A stretch of 37,002 nt of DNA from CAZOHN01 sp964579325 (GCA_964579325.1 CAZOHN010000011.1:1-37002); one strand, 5' to 3'. Shown: positions 8,175-17,119, numbered from the stretch's first letter. A program made the numbers and translations. Notes: generated by a model from the letters alone, not told the origin.

Positions 8175-9604
8175 TTGCCGTTCGCCTTTCTGGGAGCAAT
8201 CGCGGTGTGGAAGAACTGCGGCGCGCGGGCGATCAGGTCGCCGTAGACGCCGATGCCGAAGTCGACCCAGGAGCGCATCAGGTCGCAGTAGTGGTAGGTT
8301 GGGCTCATCGGGTCGCTGAAGTGGGCGTAGCTTTCGTGGTAGCAGCCGCCCGAGCAGAGGTTGCGGATCCGGCAGGTGGCGCAGCCCTTGTCGGTGCGGT
8401 CGGCGCGCGCCTCGATGAAGGCCGAGAGGCGGTCCTTCTTCAGCCCGGTCTCGACATGGCCGAAGGTCTCCATCTCCGAGCCGGTGAACCGGTGGCACAG
8501 GTTGATCTCGCCGGCGTGGTCGACCGCCACCATGCCCACGCCCGCCCCGCAGGGCAGCGCCTTGGACCGGCCTTCCCAGAGGTCCTGCATCAGCTGGTGC
8601 ATGTTGGAAAAGCCTATGTTGCGTCCCTCGAGCGCGGCCTTGTGGTAAAGCCGCCCCAGCGCCTTCATGCCTTCGAAGACCTCGAGGAGTTCGTCGCCGT
8701 TGAGGTTGAAGGCGGTCATCGAGCCGGAGGTCACGGGCGAGAAGCCGACCTCGGCAAAGCCGATGTCGTTCTTGAGGTGGTCCCAGATGCCGACGACATC
8801 CGTCACGCCCGCTGTCAGTGTCACCCGCGCACCGACGGGGCGCGAGCGGTAGCGCGACAGAAGCATCCGCGCCTTGGCCGCGACTGCGTCGTAGCTGCCC
8901 TTGCCGCCCACCGTCTTGCGGTTCTTGTCGTGCAGCGCCTTGGGCCCGTCCATCGAGACGGTCAGCCCGAAGCGGTGCGCGTCGAGCCAGTCGACGGTCT
9001 GCTCGGTCAGAAGCGTGGCGTTGGTGGTGAGGGTGAAGCTGACCTCCTTGCCGAGCGCGCCGAAACGCGCCTCGGCGTGCTCCACGACCTCGCGGATCAG
9101 GCCGAGGTTCGAGAGCGGCTCGCCGCCGAAGAACACGACGTTGTAGCTGTCGCGGTCGGGGCTTTCCTTCAGCAGCAGGTCGATCGAGCGCACCGCGGTG
9201 TCGAAGGCCATCTTGCGGCCCTTCGAGGGGGTATCGAGGTCTTCCTTGTAGCAGTAGCTGCACGACAGGTTGCAGCCGGTGTTGACGTTCAGAACGATCG
9301 TGGTGAGCGGGAAGTTCTCGATCTTCACCGCCGGCCGCTCGGGCGAGGTCGGGCGGCCGTCGGTGACGATCTCGAGGTCGATCAGGCTGCGCAGGCGGCG
9401 CGCGATCTCGGCGGGGTCGCGGTCGGCGAAGCGGCCGCGCACGTCGTCCTCGTCCACGCGCCCCTTCTCGGCGAGGAAGCCCAGCACGTCGGCGTCGAGG
9501 GTGTCGATCTCGAAAAGCGAGGTGGTGGGGATGTGGAACAGAAGCTCGCGCGCATCCACCGTGACGCGGTGGGCGGTGTGGGGCTGGAAGTGCAGGTATC
9601 CCAT
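8171..9604 (-). CDS. qhpD: Radical SAM/SPASM thioether-forming maturase for QhpC
   Basis: A 477-residue radical SAM peptide-modifying enzyme. CxxxCxxC is at Cys111, Cys115 and Cys118 (GCNLSCSYCYKEDL), followed by GGEPLSN. The C-terminal SPASM region has CGAGVGMVAVDHAGEINLCHR and CATCRIRNLCSGGC, ligands for auxiliary clusters. An N-terminal RRE-like, leader-binding region (about 1-90) precedes the barrel. QhpD makes the three Cys-to-Asp/Glu thioether bonds in QhpC. The start at 9604 was chosen over much longer in-frame extension, which overlaps qhpA; GGGAGGGACCC lies just upstream. It begins 11 bp after qhpA. Confidence 0.96.
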   Translation of the reverse strand: MGYLHFQPHTAHRVTVDARELLFHIPTTSLFEIDTLDADVLGFLAEKGRVDEDDVRGRFADRDPAEIARRLRSLIDLEIVTDGRPTSPERPAVKIENFPLTTIVLNVNTGCNLSCSYCYKEDLDTPSKGRKMAFDTAVRSIDLLLKESPDRDSYNVVFFGGEPLSNLGLIREVVEHAEARFGALGKEVSFTLTTNATLLTEQTVDWLDAHRFGLTVSMDGPKALHDKNRKTVGGKGSYDAVAAKARMLLSRYRSRPVGARVTLTAGVTDVVGIWDHLKNDIGFAEVGFSPVTSGSMTAFNLNGDELLEVFEGMKALGRLYHKAALEGRNIGFSNMHQLMQDLWEGRSKALPCGAGVGMVAVDHAGEINLCHRFTGSEMETFGHVETGLKKDRLSAFIEARADRTDKGCATCRIRNLCSGGCYHESYAHFSDPMSPTYHYCDLMRSWVDFGIGVYGDLIARAPQFFHTAIAPRKANGK

Positions 9605-9615
9605 GGGTCCCTCCC

Positions 9616-11157
9616 TCAACGGATCGGTGGGTCGATGAAGCGCTGCACCGTGACGACCAGCGCGCCGGTGGCCGTCAGGTCGCCGGCTGTCGCCGTGACC
9701 GTCAGTTCGCCGGCGTTGTTCGTCTGGTACTTCCGCGCGGGGTTCGGGCCGGCGATGGCGGGCAGGAAGATCCCATCGGCGCCCAGTTCGCCTGCGAAGG
9801 CCGCGTCCTGCATCGCCTTGGCGGTCTCGTTGGCGTTGCCGAAGGACCATTCGGCGGCGACTTCGCCGATCCGGATGTCGTCTTCGGTTTCCGGCGTGCC
9901 GTCGGGCCCGTTCCACCAGCCGATCGCCGAGAAGGATGCAGGGACGGGCGGCGGGGCGCCGGCATCTCCGCCGCCCACGCGGGCGATGGTGAAGGCGGGT
10001 TCGACCGTGATCCGGTCGGGCACGGTGTAGAGCGCGACCGACCCCGTGGCCTCTCCCGCGCTGAGCGTGGCCAGGCCCGGCTTGCCTGCAATGAAGCTCA
10101 CCGCCGCGCCGGCGGGGTCTGCCGAGACGAAGGCGAGCGCACCGGAGACCTTCAACTCGTCGAGACTCGCGCCGATCACCATCGCATCCCCCGAGAGGTC
10201 GGAGACCGCCTCGGGCACGGTGCCGAGAATGGTGGCCCCGGCATCCGCGCGGACGCCTTTCACCGCGCCGCCAAGGCTGTCCTGGTCGCGCAGGAACATC
10301 CGGCCCGACAGCGTGCCGTCGGTTCCCAGCGCGAAGACCTGCCGCATCGCCATGTCGCCGACCGTGACCGCGCCGCGCCATTCGTAGCCAGTGTAGAGGT
10401 TGACGTTGCCCGAGACGGGCAGCGCGGTGCCGTCGGCCAGTGCCAGCGACCCGCTTACAAGGAAGGGCGAGGCGTCGCCCTCGACCGTCACCCTGCCGCC
10501 CGCGCGGCCCTTGCCGGGGATTTCGGCCAGCATCACCCAGTCGCCCGCGACGGCCGGTTTCCCGGCCGCCTGCCAGTCGGTCCAGGCCTGGGTCTCGAGA
10601 GGCTGCGCATCGGCCAGCAGGGCCGCGATCTCGTCCGAGGCGATTTCGTACCAGTAGCGGTCGCGCCCGAGCGCCTGGTACTCGATGGTGGGATACTGGC
10701 CGACGTGGAAGTCGATCAGCATCTGCCATTCCGCAGGGGTGCGCGCCTGCAGGTGGAAGCGTGCCGAGGTATGGCAGCGGCTGCACATCGAGCCCAGCGG
10801 TTCCTCGTTGGCTTCGATCCAGTCGGGGTCCTTTTCCAGCGCATAGCGCCACGGGGCGGTTTCCGAGGGCGCCATGCCTTGCGTTTCCGAGAGGTAGGCC
10901 ACGAGCCTTGCCTGGGTGGCGACGTCGAATTCGGCCTGATGGACCTGCCGCATCCGCACCATCGTCATCAGCCAGCCTTCGGGCGTCTTGCGCTGGCCCG
11001 ATATGCGGCTCATCCCGGCGTCGGTCGTTTCGTGGCAAGTGCCGCAGGCGGCCTCGAGAAGTGCCTCGTCGGCAGTTGCCGGCACGGCGGCAAGGCCGGC
11101 GAGCAGGGCGGCGGCAAGCGTCGCGGACTGCCGGGCCTTGGGCCTCGTTCGGATCAT
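9616..11157 (-). CDS. qhpA: Quinohemoprotein amine dehydrogenase alpha subunit (diheme cytochrome c)
   Basis: A 513-residue periplasmic subunit with a signal peptide ending near residue 29 (AVPATA). Two heme c attachment motifs, CGTCH (38-42) and CSRCH (125-129), lie in the N-terminal cytochrome domain. Three beta-rich domains follow (about 170-510). In the family, electrons from CTQ pass through these hemes to a soluble acceptor such as cytochrome c-550 or azurin. The C-terminal blade VTVQRFIDPPIR agrees with a complete protein. It follows qhpG by 26 bp on the same strand. Confidence 0.95.
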   Translation of the reverse strand: MIRTRPKARQSATLAAALLAGLAAVPATADEALLEAACGTCHETTDAGMSRISGQRKTPEGWLMTMVRMRQVHQAEFDVATQARLVAYLSETQGMAPSETAPWRYALEKDPDWIEANEEPLGSMCSRCHTSARFHLQARTPAEWQMLIDFHVGQYPTIEYQALGRDRYWYEIASDEIAALLADAQPLETQAWTDWQAAGKPAVAGDWVMLAEIPGKGRAGGRVTVEGDASPFLVSGSLALADGTALPVSGNVNLYTGYEWRGAVTVGDMAMRQVFALGTDGTLSGRMFLRDQDSLGGAVKGVRADAGATILGTVPEAVSDLSGDAMVIGASLDELKVSGALAFVSADPAGAAVSFIAGKPGLATLSAGEATGSVALYTVPDRITVEPAFTIARVGGGDAGAPPPVPASFSAIGWWNGPDGTPETEDDIRIGEVAAEWSFGNANETAKAMQDAAFAGELGADGIFLPAIAGPNPARKYQTNNAGELTVTATAGDLTATGALVVTVQRFIDPPIR

Positions 11158-11183
11158 GGCGTGGTCTCCTTGTCGGTCATTGT

Positions 11184-12476
11184 CTATGTCGTCGTGGTTC
11201 CGGGGTCTGGAAGGGGCCGCCCGGCAAGGCCGCGCGCGGCGAGCCAGCCGTGCAGAAGGGCGGCGCGGTCGGAGGGAAGGTCGGGCAGGAGGCGGGTAAG
11301 GCTGTCTCGGTCGGGAACGGGGCGCCCGCCGAGGCGGGCAGCGATCGTGGCGAGGGGCACGTCCGCCACGAAGGCGACGCCTCCGGGATCAAGCGCGGTC
11401 TCGAGGACGGGCAGCAGGCGCAGACGGTCGCCCTCGACCACGACCGCTTCGCGCCAGCGCGGCGCCTCGGGGGGCGGCGAATGCGCCGGCGCGTCGTCGG
11501 GCCAGGCGCGGCGCGGTGTCCAGAAGCCGTTGGGTGCGGGGCGCGCGGCGCGGTGGAAGTCGCGGCCAATCCGCGCTTGCCGCCAGAAGGTCTCGGCCAC
11601 CCGGTCGCGGTGGAAGCGGGCGGCGAGGTCGGCCTGACCGTCGAGCATTGCACGCGCCATCGGCACCGCGGCGCGCGCCGAGGAGAGCGCCCAGAACAAC
11701 CCGTGCCCCGAGAGCGGGTCCGTCGCCACGGCGGCATCGCCCAGCACCAGAAGGCCCGGCGGCAGGTCGGGTGCGGAGAGGCGCAACTCGCAGGCCGTTG
11801 AGCGCAGGTCCTGTGGAATTGCGGCCCCCTCCGGCGCAAGCCGCGCCCAGACCGCCGCCGCGCCGTCGCGCGCCACCTCGGCGGCATCGGCCACGACCTG
11901 CACCCAGCGCTGCCCGTCCGGCATCCCTTGTATCCAGCACCAGCCGCCCGGCCGCGCCGTGATCGCCGCGCCGTTGTCCGGGGACAGGCCCGAGAACCCG
12001 GCAAGCGCGACGGTCGCCGGGCCGCGCCGGCGTCCGTTTCCAGCGCGCGCGCGGCGCCCGCGGGCTTCGACCAGAAGGCCAGCCGGGATCGTCCGGCCAT
12101 CCGCGAGGCACAGGGACTTCCGCGCCGGAGCAAGCCGCGCGCAGCGGGCCGCGATCACCGTCACGCCGGCGTCCCGGGCTAGGTCGGCGAGCGCGCGGTC
12201 AAGCGCGGCGCGGTCCACCGCATGTTCGGCGTTCGTGGCCGCCATCGCGTCGCCCCAGTCCACCCGGCGCGGCGTCAGGGGGCCGACCCCGGCCCCGTGA
12301 AGCGCAACGCCGAGCCGCGTGAGCAGGGCAGTGGTGCGAGGGCTGGCGCCTTCGATCCGGGCGACACCGGGCGGCAGCCCGACGACCGCAACCCGCGCCC
12401 CGACCCGCGAAAGGTGGATCGCGGCCGCCAGTCCGGCCGGGCCCGCTCCCGCGATTGCGATGTCGTAGCTGCCCAT
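11184..12476 (-). CDS. qhpG: FAD-dependent monooxygenase for CTQ biogenesis
   Basis: A 430-residue flavoprotein of the tryptophan-halogenase/geranylgeranyl-reductase-like class. The N-terminal GAGPAGLAAAIHLSRVGARV dinucleotide-binding fold (from residue 9) and the later GDAAVATDPLSGHGLFWA motif bind FAD. In the qhp system QhpG hydroxylates the CTQ-precursor tryptophan of QhpC. The start at 12476 is supported by the beta-alpha-beta fold beginning immediately after it; the ribosome binding site is poor (GGGA about 8 nt upstream). It is the first minus-strand gene of the operon, divergent from qhpR across about 158 bp. Confidence 0.92.
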   Translation of the reverse strand: MGSYDIAIAGAGPAGLAAAIHLSRVGARVAVVGLPPGVARIEGASPRTTALLTRLGVALHGAGVGPLTPRRVDWGDAMAATNAEHAVDRAALDRALADLARDAGVTVIAARCARLAPARKSLCLADGRTIPAGLLVEARGRRARAGNGRRRGPATVALAGFSGLSPDNGAAITARPGGWCWIQGMPDGQRWVQVVADAAEVARDGAAAVWARLAPEGAAIPQDLRSTACELRLSAPDLPPGLLVLGDAAVATDPLSGHGLFWALSSARAAVPMARAMLDGQADLAARFHRDRVAETFWRQARIGRDFHRAARPAPNGFWTPRRAWPDDAPAHSPPPEAPRWREAVVVEGDRLRLLPVLETALDPGGVAFVADVPLATIAARLGGRPVPDRDSLTRLLPDLPSDRAALLHGWLAARGLAGRPLPDPGTTTT

Positions 12477-12584
12477 CCAGTGGTCCCGGCTGCGTCGTCG
12501 TGCAACGATGCGGGCGGGGCCACCCACGCGAAACGACATTTCCGGCCAAATTGCGCTCTTGGTGCTTGATCCCGGCTTCCCTTG

Positions 12585-12612
12585 CGGCATCCTGTGCAAA
12601 GGTTCGGCATCC
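12585..12612. promoter_or_regulatory. Direct repeat, candidate QhpR operator
   Basis: CGGCATCC occurs at 12585-12592 and 12605-12612, exactly 20 bp apart, in the short region between divergent qhpG and qhpR. AraC-family dimers often bind direct repeats about two helical turns apart. The site would let QhpR control the operon and itself. Assignment to QhpR is inference. Confidence 0.45.
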
Positions 12613-12634
12613 GCCGCGCAGGAGTAAGGCGACC

Positions 12635-13642
12635 ATGCCGGACGGCGCCCTGATCATCGCCAGCAGCCTGAACGGACCCTGCGCGGTCCTGCGTGGCTCG
12701 GGGCATGATCCGTCGGACCTGCTGCCCGAACCGTCCAGGGCCCTCACGACCGACTTCCGGCTTTCGCTGCAGGCCTTTGTCGAGTTCTTCCAGGTCGCCG
12801 CGCTCAGGACGGGAGATGCCGGATTCGGCTGGCGCGCGGGCCAGGCCTTCGACATTGCGACACTCGGCGAGACCGGCGAGGCCGTCGCGCGTGCGCCCAC
12901 GCTCGGGGCCGCGCTTGTCACCTTCTGCCGGGCCTTCTCGCTGGTGCAGACCGACAGCCTTCTGGAACTGGAGATCGACGGGGACGAGGCCGCCCTTGGA
13001 TACCGCATTCTCGACCCGCGCATCTGGCCGCGCGATCAGGATGCCGAGTTCACGCTCGCGATTCTCGCGGGCCTTGTTGGCTCGGTCGCAGGTCCGGGCT
13101 GGCGGCCGCTTCAGGTTGATCTGGAGCACGCCCCAAACCGTGCGGTTGCCGCCACCGAGGCCGGACCACGCTGCGCCGTGATCCATCGCGCCGGGCGCAA
13201 TGCGTTGCGCTTCCCGTCGGCGCTTCTCGACCGCGAGATGCCCGAGCATTGCGCCGCGGACTGGCGCGTCCGCATCCGCAGGCTCGACGCCGAGGCGGCA
13301 GAGCTTGCCCGCCGCGTTCCCCTCGACCGGCGCCTGCGGCACCAGATCCTGTTGCGTCTCGACCGGGGTGGCGCGCGAGAGCCGGACGTGGCGGGCGCGC
13401 TCGGCCTCTCCGAAAGGTCCCTGCGCCGCCGTCTGGCCGAGCAGGGTCACAGCTATGCCGGGCTGCTCGGGACCTGCCGGATCGAGGCGGCGCGACAGCT
13501 CCTCGCCATCGACGGGCTGAAGGTCGCCGACATCGCCGAGCGGCTGGGCTATTCGGACCTCACCGCCTTCGAGCGCGCCTTCCGGCGTAGTGAGGGCGTC
13601 ACCCCGGCGCAGTTCCGCCGGGGTCTCGCGCTGCCGAACTGA
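12635..13642 (+). CDS. qhpR: AraC-family regulator of the qhp operon
   Basis: A 335-residue regulator with an N-terminal AraC-ligand-binding-like domain (about 20-200) and a C-terminal double helix-turn-helix. The latter includes DVAGALGLSERSLRRRLAEQG and the family signature VADIAERLGYSDLTAFERAFRRSEGVTPAQFRR. GGAG lies 11 nt before the ATG at 12635. In characterised strains QhpR activates qhp genes in response to amines. It ends 6 bp before the convergent oxidoreductase gene at 13649, with no obvious terminator between them. Confidence 0.9.
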   Translation: MPDGALIIASSLNGPCAVLRGSGHDPSDLLPEPSRALTTDFRLSLQAFVEFFQVAALRTGDAGFGWRAGQAFDIATLGETGEAVARAPTLGAALVTFCRAFSLVQTDSLLELEIDGDEAALGYRILDPRIWPRDQDAEFTLAILAGLVGSVAGPGWRPLQVDLEHAPNRAVAATEAGPRCAVIHRAGRNALRFPSALLDREMPEHCAADWRVRIRRLDAEAAELARRVPLDRRLRHQILLRLDRGGAREPDVAGALGLSERSLRRRLAEQGHSYAGLLGTCRIEAARQLLAIDGLKVADIAERLGYSDLTAFERAFRRSEGVTPAQFRRGLALPN

Positions 13643-13648
13643 CCGGGC

Positions 13649-14770
13649 TCAGGCCGGAAGCGTAACCCTTGCGCCGGTCTGCGCGCTCTCGGCGATGCCG
13701 TGGATCACCCGCTCGATGCCGAGACCGGCCTCGAAATCGGTGTCGTGCCGCGTGCCGCCGGTGATCGCGCGCAGGAACTCGGCCGCTTCGATCACCTTGA
13801 GGTCGTTGAAGCCCAGCTGATGCCCCGGCGCGGGGACGAAGGCGCCGAAGGGCGGATGCTCGGGGCCTGAAAGGATTGTGCGAAAGCCCGCTTCCGCCTT
13901 CGGGCCCTCGTTCAGGTAGAGCTGCAGCTCGTTCATCCGTTCCTGATCGAAGATCACCATGCCCCTGGTTCCGTGGACCTCGAAGCCGAGCCGGTTCTTG
14001 CGGCCCCAGGCCGAACGGGAGGACGAGATCGAGCCGTGGAAGCCTCCGGCGAAGCGCAGGAGAGCGGTGGCGCTGTCCTCGTTCTCGACCAGGCCCGTGC
14101 CCGAGCCGTCGGGCAGGAGGCGCGTGGCGTGGATCGTCTGCATCTCGGCCACGAGGCTTGCGATCGGGCCGCATAGCCCGTGAATCATGCTGACGAGGTG
14201 GCAGGCGAGATCGCCCAGCGTGCCGAGGCCCGCGTCGGCCAGTTTCGCCCGCCAGGTCCAGGGCAGGTCGGGGTCGGCCTGGTAGTCCTCGTCGACCCAG
14301 CCACGGACATGGACGATGCGCCCGATACGGCCCTCGGCGATCAGGCGTTGCGCGTGGCGGAAGGCGGGATTGCGGATGTAGTTGTAGCCGAGCATCGTGA
14401 CCCGGCCCGAGGTGCGGGCCGCCGCCGCCATTTCCTCCGCATCGGCCAGCGTCAGCGCCATCGGTTTTTCGCACCAGACGTGCTTGCCGGCCGCGAGTGC
14501 GGCGAGCGCCATCTCCCGGTGCATCCCGTTCGGCGTGGTGATCGAGACGACATCAACCCCCGGGTCTGCCACGAGCGCGCGCCAGTCGCCGGTCGCGCGG
14601 GCAAAGCCGAACTGGTCGGCGAAGGACGCCGCCTTGTCGTCGGGCGTGTCGCAGAGCATCTCGAGCCGCACCGGCGGCACATCGCCGAGCACCCGCCGGG
14701 CATTGGCCCAGGCGATGGCATGGGCCTTGCCCATGAAGCCGGTGCCGATCAGTCCGATTCCCAGTGTCAT
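13649..14770 (-). CDS. Gfo/Idh/MocA-family oxidoreductase (MocA-like position)
   Basis: A 373-residue NAD(P)-dependent sugar or polyol dehydrogenase. The Rossmann motif GLIGTGFMGKAHA starts at residue 6; the EKPMAL motif has the conserved Lys102. The C-terminal domain has GDLACHLVSMIHG, supplying the catalytic Asp and His. It is the last of four tightly packed minus-strand genes (4 bp after the PanB-like gene). It probably oxidises a cyclitol or derived sugar handled by the MocD/E-like oxygenase system. Sequence alone does not give the substrate; it differs from the typical IolG at 23021. Confidence 0.88.
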   Translation of the reverse strand: MTLGIGLIGTGFMGKAHAIAWANARRVLGDVPPVRLEMLCDTPDDKAASFADQFGFARATGDWRALVADPGVDVVSITTPNGMHREMALAALAAGKHVWCEKPMALTLADAEEMAAAARTSGRVTMLGYNYIRNPAFRHAQRLIAEGRIGRIVHVRGWVDEDYQADPDLPWTWRAKLADAGLGTLGDLACHLVSMIHGLCGPIASLVAEMQTIHATRLLPDGSGTGLVENEDSATALLRFAGGFHGSISSSRSAWGRKNRLGFEVHGTRGMVIFDQERMNELQLYLNEGPKAEAGFRTILSGPEHPPFGAFVPAPGHQLGFNDLKVIEAAEFLRAITGGTRHDTDFEAGLGIERVIHGIAESAQTGARVTLPA

Positions 14771-14774
14771 CGCC

Positions 14775-15587
14775 TCACCCGTTCGTCGAAAGCCAGTCGC
14801 GGAAGGCCGATGTCACCTCGGCGCCGGCCTCCACGAGATACTCCGGGGAGGGATAGGCTCCGCTGTGGACATCCTGTGCGAAGGCCGCCATCGCCTGCAC
14901 CCGCATCGCCTGAAGCCGGTCGTGTTCGGCGGCGAAATCGGCGTAGCGCCGGGCGTGGCGCGGGACGTGCCCGCGGTTCTGGCCGAGCACGTCGTCGGTG
15001 AAGAGATACTGCGCGTGGCCCGCCGACCCGGCCCCCATCGAGATCAGGAAGAGCGAGGTCCGCTCGGCGATGGCGGCGGCGATCTGGTGCGGCACCACCT
15101 CGATCTCGGCGGCAAATGCGCCGGCCTCCTCCAGCGCCTTGACCTGCTCCCAGACCCTCTTTGCGCTGTCGAGGGTCTTGCCCACGGCCCGGAACCCGCC
15201 GGTCCATGTGCGCTTGGAGGGGATCAGCCCGACATGGCCGCAGACCGGGATCGCGTGGTCGGCCAGTGCCTTCACCGTGGCGAGGCTTCCCGAGCAGTAG
15301 ACCCCATCGGCGCCGTGGGCATAGAGCGGCAGCGCCCAACGCAGGAAATCGTCGGTGCCGCCGATCTCGTAGAAATTGTCGCCCGGGAAGGCGAAGGCAC
15401 CGGGCGCCACCTCGCGGAAGCGGCGGTCCATGATCATCGCGGGCGGGACCGACAGAAGCTCGACCCCTGCCGCCTCGGCGGCGGCGGCCTCGTCGAGCGT
15501 CTCGACGCGCAGCATCGCATACTGGTGGCGGCCCCGGTCGGCCATCAGGCTCGCGACGGTGTGCCGGGCAGAGGGTGGCAGGCGCAT
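14775..15587 (-). CDS. PanB-fold protein with altered active site
   Basis: A 270-residue TIM-barrel homologue of ketopantoate hydroxymethyltransferase. The second half is clearly PanB-like: IPVCGHVGLIPSKRTWTGGF (113-132), IEVVP (162-166, keeping the catalytic Glu163 equivalent) and RGHVPRHARRYADF. In the first half the usual metal-binding GDSLGM is replaced by LLSVPPAM (44-51), and the KIEGG lysine and glutamate by YCSG (97-100). Ketopantoate synthesis is therefore doubtful. Its ATG overlaps the Rieske stop by 1 bp (TGATG). The true role may involve the one-carbon unit released by O-demethylation, but that is conjecture. Confidence 0.85.
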   Translation of the reverse strand: MRLPPSARHTVASLMADRGRHQYAMLRVETLDEAAAAEAAGVELLSVPPAMIMDRRFREVAPGAFAFPGDNFYEIGGTDDFLRWALPLYAHGADGVYCSGSLATVKALADHAIPVCGHVGLIPSKRTWTGGFRAVGKTLDSAKRVWEQVKALEEAGAFAAEIEVVPHQIAAAIAERTSLFLISMGAGSAGHAQYLFTDDVLGQNRGHVPRHARRYADFAAEHDRLQAMRVQAMAAFAQDVHSGAYPSPEYLVEAGAEVTSAFRDWLSTNG

Positions 15588-15901
15588 CAGCCCAACCGCA
15601 CGAGCACGCGCCCGTCCTCGACCTTCACCGGGTAGGTCGCGAGGTTCACGCAGACCGGCGCGCGTTTGGCCTCGCCGGTCCGGTAGTCGAACTGCCCGTT
15701 GTGCTTGGGGCACTCGATGACGTGATCCATCACCAGCCCGTCGGCGAGGTGGACCTGTTCATGCGTGCAAAGCCCGTCGGTGCAGAAGTATCCGTCCTCG
15801 GGGCTGCGGTAGAGCGCGAAGGTGCGCCCCCCGTGGTCCCAGCGGATCACGTCCTCGGCGTCGATATCGTCCGCCGCGCAGGCGTCCACCCAATCGGCCA
15901 T
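15587..15901 (-). CDS. Rieske-type [2Fe-2S] ferredoxin, MocE family
   Basis: A 104-residue soluble ferredoxin. The Rieske ligands are Cys45 and His47 (CTHE) and Cys64 and His67 (CPKHNGQFD). Such proteins pass electrons to an oxygenase; MocE serves this role in rhizopine degradation in rhizobia. GGAGGAG lies just upstream of the ATG at 15901. It sits 34 bp after the desaturase-like gene, its likely partner, and overlaps the next gene by 1 bp. A ferredoxin reductase (MocF equivalent) is not in the window. Confidence 0.92.
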   Translation of the reverse strand: MADWVDACAADDIDAEDVIRWDHGGRTFALYRSPEDGYFCTDGLCTHEQVHLADGLVMDHVIECPKHNGQFDYRTGEAKRAPVCVNLATYPVKVEDGRVLVRLG

Positions 15902-15935
15902 TGGTTCTCCTCCCCCTTCCGGGTGTGTTGGTGGT

Positions 15936-17018
15936 CTATTCGGCCGGCATCGCGCCGGGGACATGCGCGTGAAGCTCTTCCCGGTAGGGTCGCGCGGTGC
16001 CGGGCAGGTCCTTGCGCAGGAAGAAGTCCTCGTTGCGCAACTGCCGCAGGAAGGCCGGGACCATCTCGCGGTAACCGGCCCAGATCGAGGGCGTGGGCGC
16101 GGGCAGGTCGTGGCGGATCTTCTCGTGCAGCTTCGGCAGCGCGTGGTAGGGCACCATCGGGAACATGTGGTGTTCCACGTGGTAGTTCATGTTCCAGTAG
16201 ATGAACCGGCTGATCGGGTTCATCAGGACCGTGCGGCTGTTGAGCCGGTGATCGGTGACATTGTCGGCAAGTCCGCCATGCTGGAGGATGCCGGTCATGA
16301 CATGGTGCCAGGCGCCATACATCCGGGGCAGGCCGATCACCATCAGCGGCAGGATCGACGAGGTAGCGAGCGCGAGGCCGAGGGTGGCGGCGTAGATCGC
16401 CAGCCAGATCCGCGCGATGCGCCGGACCTTCGGCCACTCGCTTTGCGGCACGAAGGTCTTCTCCTCCGCGGTGGGGCCGGAGATCGCGTTGCGGATCAGG
16501 CGCGGGAAGAAGTCGATGACCTCGGGTATGCCGAAGAAACTGCCGATCGTGCGGATCAGGACCGGGGGGCGCATCACCGCGATTTCCGGGTCGCGGCCCA
16601 CGATGATCGTGTCGGTGTGGTGGCGGGCGTGGCTCCAGCGCCATGTGGCCGAGTTGCGCATGATCATGAAGGACGCGATCTCGTAGACCGCATTGTTCAT
16701 CCAGGGCGTGCGGAAGGCGGTGCCATGCCCGGCCTCGTGCCAGCGCGAGTCGGAGGCCGAGCCGTAGAGGACGCCGTAGGCGAGCCAGAAGGGCAGCGAC
16801 CACCACGACGGCCAGAGCGCGATGCCGATTCCGGCAAGGGCGATCATCAGCCCGTAGAGGATCAGCGTGTCGCGGATCGCCGGCTGGTCGGAGCGTTGCA
16901 TCAGCTCCTTCATCTCCTTGCGGGGAATGTCTGTGTGATACCACTCGGCGGCCGCAAGGCCGGTCTCGACGGCGCGGCGGCCGTCTTCGCCCAACAGGTT
17001 GTAGTCACGCTTTCCCAA
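15936..17018 (-). CDS. Fatty-acid-desaturase-like di-iron oxygenase, MocD-like
   Basis: A 360-residue integral membrane di-iron protein. Histidine boxes are HEAGH (94-98), HARHH (130-134) and HVEHH (280-284), with hydrophobic helices around 50-85 and 205-230. Desaturases, alkane hydroxylases and MocD share this architecture. With an adjacent MocE-type ferredoxin the likely reaction is oxidative attack on a methoxy group. I chose a TTG start at 17018 because GGAGG lies 7 nt upstream and homologous sequence begins there; the frame stays open far upstream as a shadow of the regulator gene. It is the first gene of the minus-strand arm. Confidence 0.85.
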   Translation of the reverse strand: MGKRDYNLLGEDGRRAVETGLAAAEWYHTDIPRKEMKELMQRSDQPAIRDTLILYGLMIALAGIGIALWPSWWSLPFWLAYGVLYGSASDSRWHEAGHGTAFRTPWMNNAVYEIASFMIMRNSATWRWSHARHHTDTIIVGRDPEIAVMRPPVLIRTIGSFFGIPEVIDFFPRLIRNAISGPTAEEKTFVPQSEWPKVRRIARIWLAIYAATLGLALATSSILPLMVIGLPRMYGAWHHVMTGILQHGGLADNVTDHRLNSRTVLMNPISRFIYWNMNYHVEHHMFPMVPYHALPKLHEKIRHDLPAPTPSIWAGYREMVPAFLRQLRNEDFFLRKDLPGTARPYREELHAHVPGAMPAE

Positions 17019-17119
17019 AGGTCGGTCCTCCACGCTTGGCGCATCTTCGGCGTCTGGTGGCGACCATAGGGGCGAATTCGGTCCGCTCCTACATCCGCGC
17101 TTGGCATCCTCTCGGAAAT

